Shown one piece after another: positions 53,973 through 63,712 of a stretch of DNA of 64,000 nucleotides; position 1 is the stretch's first letter; every line of letters starts with the position of its first letter. The notes under the pieces are model-generated. The model was not told the origin of the DNA. It was given only the letters and a program-made list of their open reading frames with translations, and did not search any database. The stretch comes from Azolla caroliniana (taxonomy: Eukaryota > Polypodiophyta). The DNA lies in assembly GCA_043228905.1 (NCBI GenBank), contig JBHGNT010000006.1:13330001-13394000 (forward strand), in the 5' to 3' direction. The position numbers and the translations under genes were made by a program.

Positions 53973-54781
53973 ACGGGAGCCGATATTTCGTCTCCTTCAT
54001 CGATGACTACATCCAACACACATGGATCTACCTTGTATAGAAGAAAAGCGAAGTCTTCAACTGTTTACGGAACCTACAAATTCTTGGCGAATGAGAAATG
54101 GAGAGGAAGGTCAAGTGTCTGCGGTCGGATGGTGGAAAAGAGTATTTTTTCGGCGAATTCTACAATTATTTGTAGTAGAAGGGAATTCGGAGAGAATTCA
54201 ACTATAGATACACACTGGCACAAAATGGTGTGGCCTTAAGGAAGAACCGGTCTATTGTCGAGGCGGCAAGGGCAATGATGGAAGAGAAGAGCATACCCAA
54301 GTTCTACTGGGCTGAGGCGGTCCGAATGGCCATTTACATCCAAAACTGGATCATGGATAAGGTGACAGCACATGAGCTATATTTCGGACGTAAGCCGAAT
54401 TTAAGGCACCTTAAGATATTCAGTAGCTTTGCCTATGTGCATGTACCGGATGAGAAGCGGAGGAAGTTGGACCACCCAAAGTCGGAGAAGGGTATATTAG
54501 TCGGCTACTCACATGAGCAAAAGGGTTATAAGTGCTATAACACCTGAACAAAACAAGTTCGAGGGAGCCGAGATATCGAACTTGATGAGTCGGGATCATG
54601 GTACTCTCTACCGATTCTGATCCGATTCCAGAAGATGAGGTCAGTGAGCCGGAAACAATCCGGGAAGAAGAAGAAGAAGACTTCGGTATTCTAGATGAGA
54701 GTCTGATTTCGTTCCGGCTGAGCGGGCCAAATGAAGAGCTGAGTTGGAAGGACTAGCAAGATGATGGTGCAGCGAAGACTT
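53973..54781 (+). pseudogene. Copia integrase fragment N (different family)
   Basis: Encodes SRYFVSFIDDY, KCLRSDGGKEYF (second catalytic Asp), LAQNGVALRKNRSIVEAARA (Glu expected in VAERKNR is Leu here), KFYWAEAVRMAIYIQN, HLKIFSSFAYVHVPDEKRRK and GILVGYSHEQKGYKCYN. It is a typical copia integrase C-half from a family other than F. Another piece lies inverted at 63713-64000. Both ends are unclean, with no LTR. Confidence 0.78.
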
Positions 54782-54799
54782 GCTGTTACCCGTTCCTTT

Positions 54800-55252
54800 T
54801 TTGTAAAGCCCTATCGTCCTGGGGATCAATTTCACCTAATAGCGCGCGTTGAATCATTTTTGTTTCAGCTTGCTCTTCTGCCATTCGAGCGGCTGCCACG
54901 ACTTGGGCTCTGGCGAGGAAGTCGAACAGCTTGAATGTCATACCGAGGCGTAGGAGCGCACTAAATTCGTAAGCCTCCGCGGGGAGGTCTTATACCCTAG
55001 GACTTCATCCTCCGAGATCTGCATTGTCTACCCATGCTCGATCTTTCCCTGGTTCAGCGATGCCTCCTCAGGGATGATGGCCAGGTTGCTCTGTCTGACA
55101 ACTAAGGCTTGCTCCTATTGTGGCTCTTTCTGTTCTGCCGAGGACTTGCGGTGGAGTCGTCTTCTCTTGCTCGGCTGTGTTTGGGGTTCCGGGGCCGGTA
55201 GTGTCGTTTCCTCCGCCTGCTTCCTTTTCTGGGTTCGTGGTGGTGCTGCCTG
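54800..55252 (-). pseudogene. 3' ORF of E, middle part
   Basis: Read on the minus strand, it aligns with the C protein: KRRRLHRK, EFSALLRLGMTFKLFDFLAR, then VAAARMAEEQAETKMIQRAL. The C protein has HEFSALLQFGTSFELMEFLA and AAQRMAEEHAERQMIERAL. There is a frameshift and stops, and the sequence ends at the N junction. It continues the frame interrupted at 60605 by F. Confidence 0.72.
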
Positions 55253-55257
55253 CTTTG

Positions 55258-55872
55258 TGTTGGGATTACGATCCCTTCGGATGGGATGGTCGGATGTCGG
55301 AGATGAATGCCGACGAGCCCGGTTTCGGTTTCGGATCCGGATGATGAAGACCCCGGCTTCGGTGCCGGATGACGAATGTACCCGGAGAGCGATCCGGATG
55401 CAGGGACATATCCGTGAATATGTTCGCTATGGGCCCCTGAGGCTATAGTTGTAAATAGCCCCAAAGTCATATATGTATAAATATGACTTAGGGCAAACAG
55501 TTTTGTTGTTGCTGATCATTTTTCTGTTTTTCCACTCAAGAGGAGTGAAGAGGGAGCAGCCGTGAGAGAGAGAGAGAGAGAGATAGAGCGTGAGAGAGGA
55601 AGAGGACGACGCCTCTTTGTATTTCCGCCTCCTGTGGCGAGGATAGCGAGCTCAAGGTCGTCGCCTTGCAGCTCGCCATTGTATACTTCTCTGTATAGTG
55701 TTGGTTTGGAGTCTTGTACTCCCGTGGTTTTTCCCGTCTAGGGTTTTCCACGTTAATCCCTGTGTGTTCGCGTTTTGTTTCTCTGTGTGGTTCCTATTTT
55801 CTGCTCCATTGATTCGCGCTTACTCGGTTGTGGCCGAGTGGTGAAGGTGAATCGAAGCATTGATTCCCAACA
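55258..55872 (+). repeat. 5' LTR of copia element F
   Basis: 615 bp, TGTTGGGATTACG to GATTCCCAACA. A TATA box TATAAATA is at 55476-55483. A (GA)n run near 55564-55582 is one unit longer than in the 3' LTR. Confidence 0.95.
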
Positions 55873-55875
55873 AAC

Positions 55876-55888
55876 TGGTATCAGAGCG
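55876..55888 (+). promoter_or_regulatory. Primer-binding site of copia element F
   Basis: TGGTATCAGAGCG, 3 nt after the LTR, is the classic complement of the initiator-methionine tRNA 3' end used by many plant copia elements. Confidence 0.9.
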
Positions 55889-55902
55889 AGTTGCTGCAGA
55901 AA

Positions 55903-56853
55903 ATGGAAGGCGGCGGCAGTGGGCAGCCGGGGATGATGGTGCTGACTGCGCAGAATTACGCCGATTGGAAGATCAAGATGGAGGATCTTCTGATTGTTCG
56001 GGACCTGTACGAACCGATTGACAGGTCGGAAATACCGAAAGGGGTACTTGAGTCGGAATGGAGGCTTCTGAACCGGAAAGCCGTTGCAACCATTCGGCAA
56101 TACGTCGACGTGAGCGTTCTACAACATGTGGCGAACGACACCAACGCATATGAGATGTGGCGGAAGCTGTCGGGCCTCTATGAGAGGAAGAATGCGTTGA
56201 ACCGGACCTCCCTGATGAGGAAGATAGTGAATCTCAAGTACCGGGACGGCGAGAGTATGGTGGAACACGTAAGCACGTTCATGGGTTTCGTGAATCAGCT
56301 TGCGGCGATCAAGTTCCCGTTGGAGGATGCAATGCAAGCCATCATCCTGATGTGTACATTGCCGGAAAGCTGGGAGAACTTGGTGGTGACTCTCAGCACC
56401 TCCTGCACCGAAGATAACTTGTCCTTACAAACGGTAAAGACAAGTATTTTGAACGAAGAAGCGCGTCGGAGAGATAAAGAACCGGCCTCCGACTCGAAGG
56501 CGCTGCTTACCGAATCGGATCGGGGAAGACAATGGAACCGGAGTCCGCAAAGACGGGAGAAGTCGGGGACCCGGTCGCAGTCAAGAGGAAGGCCCACATG
56601 CTTCCACTGTGGGAAGCCGGGGCACTTCCGAAAGAATTGTCGGCATTACCGAAAAGACAACGGAGCCGACGACACCGATTCGAAGAAGTCACCGGAGAGA
56701 AACGGTGCATACCGGGGAGCCACGGACCGGAGAGGTTCGGATCGGCGAGGGCAGGACCGGAAAGGAACAACGGCACTCGCGGCAAGTGAGGAAGAAATCA
56801 TGCTCATCACCGAAGAAAGTGAAGTAAACATTGCCGGCGATGAGACGACCTAG
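55903..56853 (+). CDS. Gag of copia element F
   Basis: The frame starts at ATG 55903 (MEGGGSGQPGMMVLTAQNYA), 15 nt after the primer-binding site, and runs 316 codons to TAG 56851-56853. The capsid region (WKIKMEDLLIVRDLYEPIDR, MWRKLSGLYERKNALNRTSL, LPESWENLVVTL) is typical of copia Gag. A zinc knuckle CFHCGKPGHFRKNC is at ~56598-56640, then a basic tail. The same frame continues after the TAG into the protease, so this is one gag-pol frame with a single interruption. Confidence 0.9.
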   Translation: MEGGGSGQPGMMVLTAQNYADWKIKMEDLLIVRDLYEPIDRSEIPKGVLESEWRLLNRKAVATIRQYVDVSVLQHVANDTNAYEMWRKLSGLYERKNALNRTSLMRKIVNLKYRDGESMVEHVSTFMGFVNQLAAIKFPLEDAMQAIILMCTLPESWENLVVTLSTSCTEDNLSLQTVKTSILNEEARRRDKEPASDSKALLTESDRGRQWNRSPQRREKSGTRSQSRGRPTCFHCGKPGHFRKNCRHYRKDNGADDTDSKKSPERNGAYRGATDRRGSDRRGQDRKGTTALAASEEEIMLITEESEVNIAGDETT

Positions 56854-59800
56854 GTGGTCGATTCGGGAGCATCGTTCCACCTGACCCCGGAGAGAAGATA
56901 CTTCTCATCCTACACAGCCGGTGAGCATGGCTGTGTTCGAATGGGAAATGAAGGTACGTGCCGGATTGCCGGCATAGGAGATGTGTGGTTGACAACCCCG
57001 ACCGGATGCAAAATGCTGCTGAAGGATGTCCGACACGTTCCGGAAGTTCGATTGAACCTGATTTCGGCCGGGAGGCTAGACGATGAAGGCTACACAGGTA
57101 GCATCCGGAACGGCGTAATGAAGTTCAGCAAGGGGAGCCTGATAGTGGCTCGGGCCCGGAAAGACAACACATTGTACCTGATGAATGCCCGGTTATGTCC
57201 GGAAGAGCTGAATGTGGCAGCCGACACTGCCGGTGAGCTGTGGCACAAAAGACTGTGCCACATGAGCGAGAAGGGGATGAAGAGGCTTGCAGAAGACAAC
57301 CTTATTCCAGTGAAGCATGTGCACCTGGAGAAGTGCACCGATTGCCTGGCCGGTAAGCAGAACCGAACCTCCTTCCACTCAAGGCCACCGACGAGACGCA
57401 ACGCACCATTGGAGTTGGTGCACACTGATGTGTGTCAGGTAGAAACGAAGTCACATGGCGGAGCCCAGTACTTCGTAACATTCATTGATGATCACAACCG
57501 GAAGCTGTGGACGGCACCGTTGAAGACAAAGGACCAAGTGTTGTGCGTCTTCAAAGAACTCCACGCGAGAGTGGAAAGGGAATCCGGCAAGAAGCTGAAA
57601 GCGATACGAGCGGATAACGGAGGGGAATACCGGGGGCAGTTCCGGGAGTACTGTCGCTCGAAGGGAATCCGACTCGAGTTTACTGTGCCGAAGACGCCGG
57701 AACTGAACCGGCTGGCCGAGAGGATGAACCGGACCATAATGGAGAGGGTCCGGAGTATGCTGGCGCATGCGAAATTACCCAAGGGGTTTTGGGCCGAGGC
57801 AATGTCGACGGCGACATACGTGATAAACAGATCACCCTCAGTACCTTTGGACGGAGACACGCCGCAGAAAGTGTGGACCGGTAAGGAAGTGTCCTACCGG
57901 CATCTAAAGGTGTTCGGGTGTCTCGCATACGTGCATGTGGCAAAGGACCGGAGAGGAAAGCTAGATCCAAAGACCCGGCCATGCATATTCCTCGGTTACG
58001 GCGACGACGAGTTCGGCTACCGAGTATGGGACCCGGTCGACAAGAAGATATTCAGGAGTCGAGACATCATCTTCATGGAGGACAAGACACTCGCCGACTG
58101 GGAGTCGGAGAAGAAGATGAAGAGCTCCAAGTCGACCGGTGAGGATCAACTCTACGAGGAGCAGTCCCGACCGGCAAGGGACCGGTTAGCACTCGAGGAT
58201 CCGGCCGAAGACGGTGAAGAAACAGAACCGGCCGAAGAAGATGAAAATGATACCGGAACCGGCCCCGACCCCGAAATGGATTCGGATGAAGAAGAATCGG
58301 AAGAACCGGTTACCAAAGCTCCGGAACGGAGATATCCTCTAAGAGAGAGAAGGGCCCCCCGAAGATTTCCGGAACCAGAGCACGTGCTGCTAACCGACGA
58401 GGGGGAGCCGGAGAGCTTTGAAGAAGCAAAACATGACACCCAGAGCCGCAGGTGGTTGAGTGCCATGCAGGACGAGATGGATTCCCTGCATGAGAACCAC
58501 ACATATGAACTTGTGGAGTTGCCGAAAGGAAAGCGGGCACTTCGAAACAAGTGGGTGTTCAAGCTGAAACCGGGAGATGCCGGAAAACCCCCGAGATACA
58601 AAGCTAGGATCGTGGTGAAGGGGTTTCAGCAAAAGAAGGGCGTCGACTTCGACGAGATATTTGCCCCGGTAGTGAAGATGACCTCCATCCGGACGGTGCT
58701 GAGCATAGCGGCAAGCATGGACCTCGAGGTAGAACAGATGGACGTGAAGACGGCATTCCTTCACGGTGACCTCGATGAAGAGATCTACATGCAGCAACCG
58801 GAAGGATTCGAGAAGAAAGGGAAGGAGCACCTGGTATGCCGGTTGAAGAAGAGCCTTTACGGACTGAAGCAGGCTCCCCGGCAATGGTACCGGAAGTTCG
58901 ACTCCTTCATGACCGACGAAGAGTACCTCAAAACGCAGTCCGACCACTGCGTGTTTGTGAAGAAGTTTGAAGGAGGAGACTCTCTAATACTCCTCCTGTA
59001 CGTGGACGACATGTTGATCGTCGGACGGGACCAGGTCAAGATACGGATGCTGAAGAAGGCTCTTCACCGAACCTTCTCAATGAAGGACCTGGGTCCGGCG
59101 AGGCAAATACTAGGGATGCACATCATCCGGGACCGGAAGAAGAAGCAGTTGTGGCTGTCACAGGAGAAGTACGTGACGAAGGTGCTTCACCGGTTCAACA
59201 TGTCGGAAGCAAGACTGGTCGGATCGACCCTCCTGGCAAACTGCAAGCTGTCCAGCAAGCAAAGTCCCAAGACAAAGGCTGAGAAGGAGGACATGATGAA
59301 AGTACCATATGCCTCTGCCGTCGGGAGCTTGATGTACGCCATGGTGTGTACGAGACCGGACATAGGATATGCAGTCGGAGTGGTGAGCCGGTACATGAGC
59401 AATCCCGGCAAAGAGCATTGGAACGCGGCCAAGTGGATACTCCGATACCTGAAAGGCACGGCAAACGTGTGCCTCCGATTCGGCTCCGGTAAGCCCGAAC
59501 TCGACGGCTTCACCGATTCGGATATGTCGGCTGATGCAGATACAAGCCGGTCCACATCAGGGTATGTGATGACGTATGCAGGGGGAGCCGTTTCGTGGCA
59601 GTCGAGGCTGCAGAAGACGGTTGCGTTGTCAACCACGGAGGCGGAGTACATGGCAGCTGTTGAAGCCGGCAAGGAAATAATATGGATGAAGGACTTCATC
59701 AGAGAGCTCGGTATCCGGCAGGAGGAGTACCGACTCTACTGCGACAGTCAGAGTGCAATCCACCTTGCGAAGAACGCGGCCTATCACTCCCGGACGAAGC

Positions 59801-59976
59801 ACATCCAGCAAAGATATCACTGGATCCGGGAAAGGATAGAAGACAAGGAGTTCGTGCTGACAAAGATCCACACGGACGAGAACGGGTCGGATATGCTGAC
59901 CAAGGTCCTCACACCCGACAAGCTGGAAGCATGCCGAAAGAGGATCGGATTGGAAAGACATCCCATGCCGAAGTGA
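56854..59976 (+). CDS. Pol of copia element F: protease, integrase, RT, RNase H
   Basis: 1,040 open codons in gag's frame. The protease active site VVDSGASFHLT comes right at the start. Integrase zinc finger ELWHKRLCHMS ... HLEKCTDCLAGKQ (57238-57360), catalytic LVHTDVCQ, IRADNGGEYRG and LAERMNRT. RT PKGKRALRNKWVFKLKPGD, KQAPRQWYRKF and LLLYVDDMLIVG (~59002). RNase H DSDMSADADTSRSTSGYV, ALSTTEAEYMAAVEAGKE, YCDSQSAIHLAKN. All catalytic residues are intact. It ends at TGA 59974-59976, directly before the purine tract. Confidence 0.93.
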   Translation: MVDSGASFHLTPERRYFSSYTAGEHGCVRMGNEGTCRIAGIGDVWLTTPTGCKMLLKDVRHVPEVRLNLISAGRLDDEGYTGSIRNGVMKFSKGSLIVARARKDNTLYLMNARLCPEELNVAADTAGELWHKRLCHMSEKGMKRLAEDNLIPVKHVHLEKCTDCLAGKQNRTSFHSRPPTRRNAPLELVHTDVCQVETKSHGGAQYFVTFIDDHNRKLWTAPLKTKDQVLCVFKELHARVERESGKKLKAIRADNGGEYRGQFREYCRSKGIRLEFTVPKTPELNRLAERMNRTIMERVRSMLAHAKLPKGFWAEAMSTATYVINRSPSVPLDGDTPQKVWTGKEVSYRHLKVFGCLAYVHVAKDRRGKLDPKTRPCIFLGYGDDEFGYRVWDPVDKKIFRSRDIIFMEDKTLADWESEKKMKSSKSTGEDQLYEEQSRPARDRLALEDPAEDGEETEPAEEDENDTGTGPDPEMDSDEEESEEPVTKAPERRYPLRERRAPRRFPEPEHVLLTDEGEPESFEEAKHDTQSRRWLSAMQDEMDSLHENHTYELVELPKGKRALRNKWVFKLKPGDAGKPPRYKARIVVKGFQQKKGVDFDEIFAPVVKMTSIRTVLSIAASMDLEVEQMDVKTAFLHGDLDEEIYMQQPEGFEKKGKEHLVCRLKKSLYGLKQAPRQWYRKFDSFMTDEEYLKTQSDHCVFVKKFEGGDSLILLLYVDDMLIVGRDQVKIRMLKKALHRTFSMKDLGPARQILGMHIIRDRKKKQLWLSQEKYVTKVLHRFNMSEARLVGSTLLANCKLSSKQSPKTKAEKEDMMKVPYASAVGSLMYAMVCTRPDIGYAVGVVSRYMSNPGKEHWNAAKWILRYLKGTANVCLRFGSGKPELDGFTDSDMSADADTSRSTSGYVMTYAGGAVSWQSRLQKTVALSTTEAEYMAAVEAGKEIIWMKDFIRELGIRQEEYRLYCDSQSAIHLAKNAAYHSRTKHIQQRYHWIRERIEDKEFVLTKIHTDENGSDMLTKVLTPDKLEACRKRIGLERHPMPK

Positions 59977-59984
59977 AGGGGGAG
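59970..59984 (+). promoter_or_regulatory. Polypurine tract of copia element F
   Basis: AAGTGAAGGGGGAGT-type purine run overlapping the pol stop codon and ending 2 nt before the 3' LTR. The same tract survives in G at 21964-21976. Confidence 0.8.
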
Positions 59985-59986
59985 TT

Positions 59987-60599
59987 TGTTGGGATTACGA
60001 TCCCTTCGGATGGGATGGTCGGATGTCGGAGATGAATGCCGACGAGCCCGGTTTCGGTTTCGGATCCGGATGATGAAGACCCCGGCTTCGGTGCCGGATG
60101 ACGAATGTACCCGGAGAGCGATCCGGATGCAGGGACATATCCGTGAATATGTTCGCTATGGGCCCCTGAGGCTATAGTTGTAAATAGCCCCAAAGTCATA
60201 TATGTATAAATATGACTTAGGGCAAACAGTTTTGTTGCTGCTGATCATTTTTCTGTTTTTCCACTCAAGAGGAGTGAAGAGGGAGCAGCCGTGAGAGAGA
60301 GAGAGAGAGATAGAGCGTGAGAGAGGAAGAGGACGACGCCTCTTTGTATTTCCGCCTCCTGTGGCGAGGATAGCGAGCTCAAGGTCATCGCCTTGCAGCT
60401 CGCCATTGTATACTTCTCTGTATAGTGTTGGTTTGGAGTCTTGTACTCCCGTGGTTTTTCCCGTCTAGGGTTTTCCACGTTAATCCCTGTGTGTTCGCGT
60501 TTTGTTTCTCTGTGTGGTTCCTATTTTCTGCTCCATTGATTCGCGCTTACTCGGTTGTGGCCGAGTGGTGAAGGTGAATCGAAGCGTTGATTCCCAACA
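59987..60599 (+). repeat. 3' LTR of copia element F
   Basis: 613 bp. It is identical to the 5' LTR except for T/C, G/A and A/G substitutions near 60237, 60387 and 60586 and one missing GA unit. CTTTG follows. Confidence 0.95.
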
Positions 60600-60604
60600 C
60601 TTTG

Positions 60605-61730
60605 TGTTGGGGCGTGGGCTAGGTCCTAGGGAAGTTACTGAGGGGCGCGACGTTGGCTGTCGAATGGTGACATCATCTGCCGTGTTGTCCTCCGCGGTTA
60701 CCTCCTCCTCCCATTCTTGGCAGGTCTCGGAAACTACCCTTTTTTGTTGGGGTTGGGTGGGTGGTGGTGCAGATGCGGGGTTTTGGTCAGCAGTAGGAGG
60801 TGAAGGCGATGTGGGCTCCTCCCATGCTTCGTGGCTGATGGCAACGAATTTCTCTTTCTGCCTTCGTGGTGGTGGTGGGGATGTGAGTGTGCGAGGGGAA
60901 GGAAGAGAAGAGGGTGGGTATAGAACCATCCAAAAGTGGGTAAGAACAGACAACATCTTCTTACCAGACTGAAATGAAGCTAAGGCGGCGCGGAGTCCTT
61001 TGCCTGTGATGTTTCCCCAATTGATTCTGTTTCCTTCATACGCGCTGATGATGATGGCTGCCTTGTTCTGCGGCATGCTCGTTGGGTTCATATGCACGAA
61101 CACATACTCCATTAATATACGAGCAATCTCCCCGAAAGCTCTGTTGGGACCGCCATACGTGCGATATGCCTTCCCTGAGGCTGAGTACTCACCGAAGTAC
61201 TCTTTCATCTTCGATGCCGGAGGTATGTCGAACTCATGGTCCCCTCCCCGTTGCAGGTCCAAAACAGCCCGAAGCACGTTGTTGGTGATGGCTTCGGGAC
61301 AAATACGTTTAGCCACACCTTGGGCATCTGGGTGCGCGGGGGTATCGATGATCTTCAGGTAACCGCCCATTCCTCGTTCCTGGAGCCAGGCGTGGGTTTC
61401 TGTTGAAGCGGTAAGAGGCATGGTGGAGATGGAGACGGGGTTTGACTGTGTGGAAGCGTGAAGAAGAGTGATGAGGCGAGGGCAAGACAGAGGAGGAACA
61501 ACAAGAAGGGGAAGTTCAACAAAGGGGTTATGAGAGCAAAAGAGGGCTTGAGAGCAAGAGCGTTTAGAGCGATGAGAGCGAGACGGGGTTTCTGAGCTTG
61601 AGAGCAATGGAGATTGGGAGCGATAATGAACTTCTGTGTCTGTGCTGCGTTTTGGAAAGGGTTTTAGGAACTTACTCCTAGGGTTTTGTGCCTGAAGCGA
61701 ATCCTGAAGATTCTGAGTTGTGGGTGCCAT
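60605..61730 (-). CDS. 3' ORF of element E, N-terminal half
   Basis: Open from ATG 61730 to the F insertion, about 375 codons without a stop. It has a basic Ser/Pro-rich N-terminus (a second ATG, MPLTASTETHAWLQERGMGG, lies at 61419), then the shared domain: KEYFGEYSASGKAYRT, FGEIARIL, MPQNKAAIIISAYEG and INWGNITGKGLRAAL, then FWMVLYPP. A proline-rich linker follows, with two acidic WEE motifs (HEAWEEP, QEWEEE) also present in C (EWEEE). This is the best preserved copy of the domain. The rest is at 55252-54800. Function unknown. Confidence 0.8.
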
Positions 61731-61943
61731 AATAAGTGACTAACACCACATGTCCTGAAGGTGAGTGGGGTGCTTCTAGTGCTTTGCATGTGCTTAAATA
61801 GGTACTAAATGAGTGGTGGCGAGGGGTGCTCCTAAATTTGTGGGTGCCTAGGTGGGTGGTGTAGGTGTAGCTAATCGGTGGCTAAACTATGGTTAATCCT
61901 ACCTACTACTACTTTTATTAATTTCAAGAAGGTGGGTGAGTCC
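61731..61943. other. Spacer between integrase and 3' ORF of E
   Basis: About 210 bp without a supported frame, rich in GGTGG and GTGGGTG words. It corresponds to the spacer in D and C. Confidence 0.4.
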
Positions 61944-63437
61944 TTATTCGGGGGGACACATGGCCTCCTCCGTGGTGGTTTCCCGAAACGGGTTGGGTGG
62001 TGTAGTGCCTCGATATGGTCGAAGTCGGAAACCATTGGCCCAACTTTTGACAGTGTCGCCGGCGAGTGTGCCGAGCTGGAACGTCCCGTTGAACTCGTCG
62101 ATAATCCAGAATGGACCAGTCCACCGAAATCTTAATTTTCCCGGCATAGACCCGAGTCGTGTTTGAAAAAGAAGAACCAGTTTGCCGATGGTGAGCTCCT
62201 TTTCCAACCCGTGTCGATGTCGATCCACGAAAGCCTTGCGTTGCCGTTGGTGTTGTTCGAGCTGGGCCATACTCTCTATCCTATCTTCGCCGAGTTCGAG
62301 GAGTTGTTCCAGCCGGTATTGCTCAGATTGGGCCTCGGGGAGCCGTGCTTTGATTTGAACTCAAGAGCCTCGGGACTTGGAACTCGACGGGCATTATGGT
62401 TTCTAACCCGAACGCCATTCGAAAGGGGGTTGATTGGATGCTTGTTTTGAAAGTCGTACGATATGCCCACAACGTGCTCTGGAGTTTGTCATCCCAATCG
62501 GTCTTGTTTTCATTGACGATCTTCTTCAGTATGGTTTGGAGGATTTTATTGGTCGATTCCACCAAGCCGTTCGCCTGTGGGTAGTATGGTGTGCTTTTCT
62601 TGTGCACCACCGCGTAGTGGTGTGTAAGCTCACGTATTATATGATTGATGAAGTGCCCACCTTGATCACTAACGAGCTCGATTGGGCATCCGTAACAGCA
62701 CCAGAGGTGCTCGTACACGAATTTAGCCGTGGATGCCGCCGTGTTATCTCGGAGTGCCTTAGCCTCGACCCATTTGGTGCAGTAATCCGTGGCAACGATA
62801 ATATACCTATTCCCTGTACGGGCCGCGGGTGGTTTGAAAGGGCCTACAAAATCCAAACCCCATTTTTGAAATGGGTCCAACGGAAGAATTGGCTGGTGTG
62901 GCATCCGTGACTGTTCCATTGGTTGCCCCAGTCGTTGGCACAAATCGCACTGCCGGCAAAACTCGTGAGCGTCTTTCTTCGTTGTCGGCCACCACAATCC
63001 ACTTTGCCAAAATTTCCTTGCTGTGGAATCCCCGGCGTAGTGCCCCTCAGCTACTCCCTGGTGGGCTTCCTGAAGAACGACGTTCTTCTCGAATTGCCGA
63101 ATCGCTCGGCGCCTTATGCCGTCCGAGCCTTTGTGGTAGAGAATGTCCGAGACGAGGCAAAAATTCCGGCTACGCATTGTTAGGCATTTTCTCGTGTCAA
63201 GGGGCATGTGCTCGGGAGGTACACCGGTAGTGAGAAAATGGGTCATCTCCGTGATCCATTCATCTCCGTTATCGTCTGGTATCGTGGTCAGGTTAAATAG
63301 GCTGGTGTCTGGTAGCTCGTCATACGTTGTTTTCGCCGGTTCCCCTGACTCAAGACGGCTCAAGTAGTCGGCGATGGCATGTTGTACCCAGGGTCGATGC
63401 TGAATCTGGAAATCAAACTCCTCCAAGCAGGGTTGTT
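61944..63437 (-). pseudogene. RNase H end and integrase of element E
   Basis: Starts with the RNase H tail (EEFDFQIQHRPWVQHAIADYL). Integrase follows: zinc finger EAHQGVAEGHYAGD ... CRQCDLCQRLGQ, catalytic KWGLDFVGPF (~62840), LVSDQGGHFIN (~62670), ANGLVESTNKILQ (~62565). A frameshift near 62330-62390 separates the C-terminal GPY/F part (KLRFRWTGPFWI, NGFRLRPY, 62270-61944). The core of ~370 codons is otherwise open and closely resembles D. Confidence 0.83.
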
Positions 63438-63712
63438 TTTTGCTGTCGATTTCATTCATATTTGTCCAGCTTGATAGAAGTATTGATGTCGTGGGCATCA
63501 AATTCCTCCATTAGCTGAGTTATTCCTTCCTGATGGCTAGCTGCCAGGTCATACAAGTCCCAAGCTAGGTCTTCATGTACTGTAGAGATGTCCTCCTCCG
63601 TCATCTTGAAGAACCCTTCAATGGCCTTGCGCTTTCCTATTCTCCTTGTCAGCCTGCAACAGTTGCAATTCGGCTGCCTGCACCGACCAAGTCTTCCTCC
63701 GTACCTCCTCCA
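63438..63712 (-). pseudogene. 3' ORF C-terminal scrap from another Ty3 copy
   Basis: Minus strand: QAAELQLLQADKENRK, then FFKMTEEDISTVHEDLAWDL and YDLAASHQEGITQLMEEFDA. This aligns with the C-terminal coiled-coil part of the C protein (TQAAELHAYRADWENRR, REDLAQDYHALADQHSEELA). It lies upstream of E's RNase H, where it does not belong in a colinear element, so it comes from a second copy or a rearrangement. Confidence 0.7.

Larger units (their letters stand above)
55258..60599 (+). mobile_element. Copia element F, young and nearly intact
   Basis: A 5,342-bp element with LTRs of 615 and 613 bp that differ by three substitutions and one GA unit. It is flanked by CTTTG (55253-55257 and 60600-60604) and inserted in E's 3' ORF. 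It has a perfect primer-binding site for initiator-methionine tRNA, one gag-pol frame with a single TAG, and a polypurine tract. It is the most recent insertion in the window and could supply proteins in trans, or move with them. Confidence 0.95.
54782..63437 (-). mobile_element. Ty3 element E, partial, with 3' ORF split by copia F
   Basis: Minus strand from the right: RNase H end, integrase, a spacer, 3' ORF N-terminal half (61730-60605), copia F, the continuation of the 3' ORF (55252-54800), then an abrupt join to fragment N. No LTR, gag, protease or RT is present. Its integrase and 3' ORF are relatives of those of D and C. Confidence 0.8.

Noticed and set aside
55564-55582. (GA)n microsatellites at 49952, 55564 and 60294, (CA)n at 28288 and (GATTT)n at 40444 as separate features
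   Set aside because: Ordinary short simple repeats. The GA runs are internal parts of copia LTRs and are covered there.
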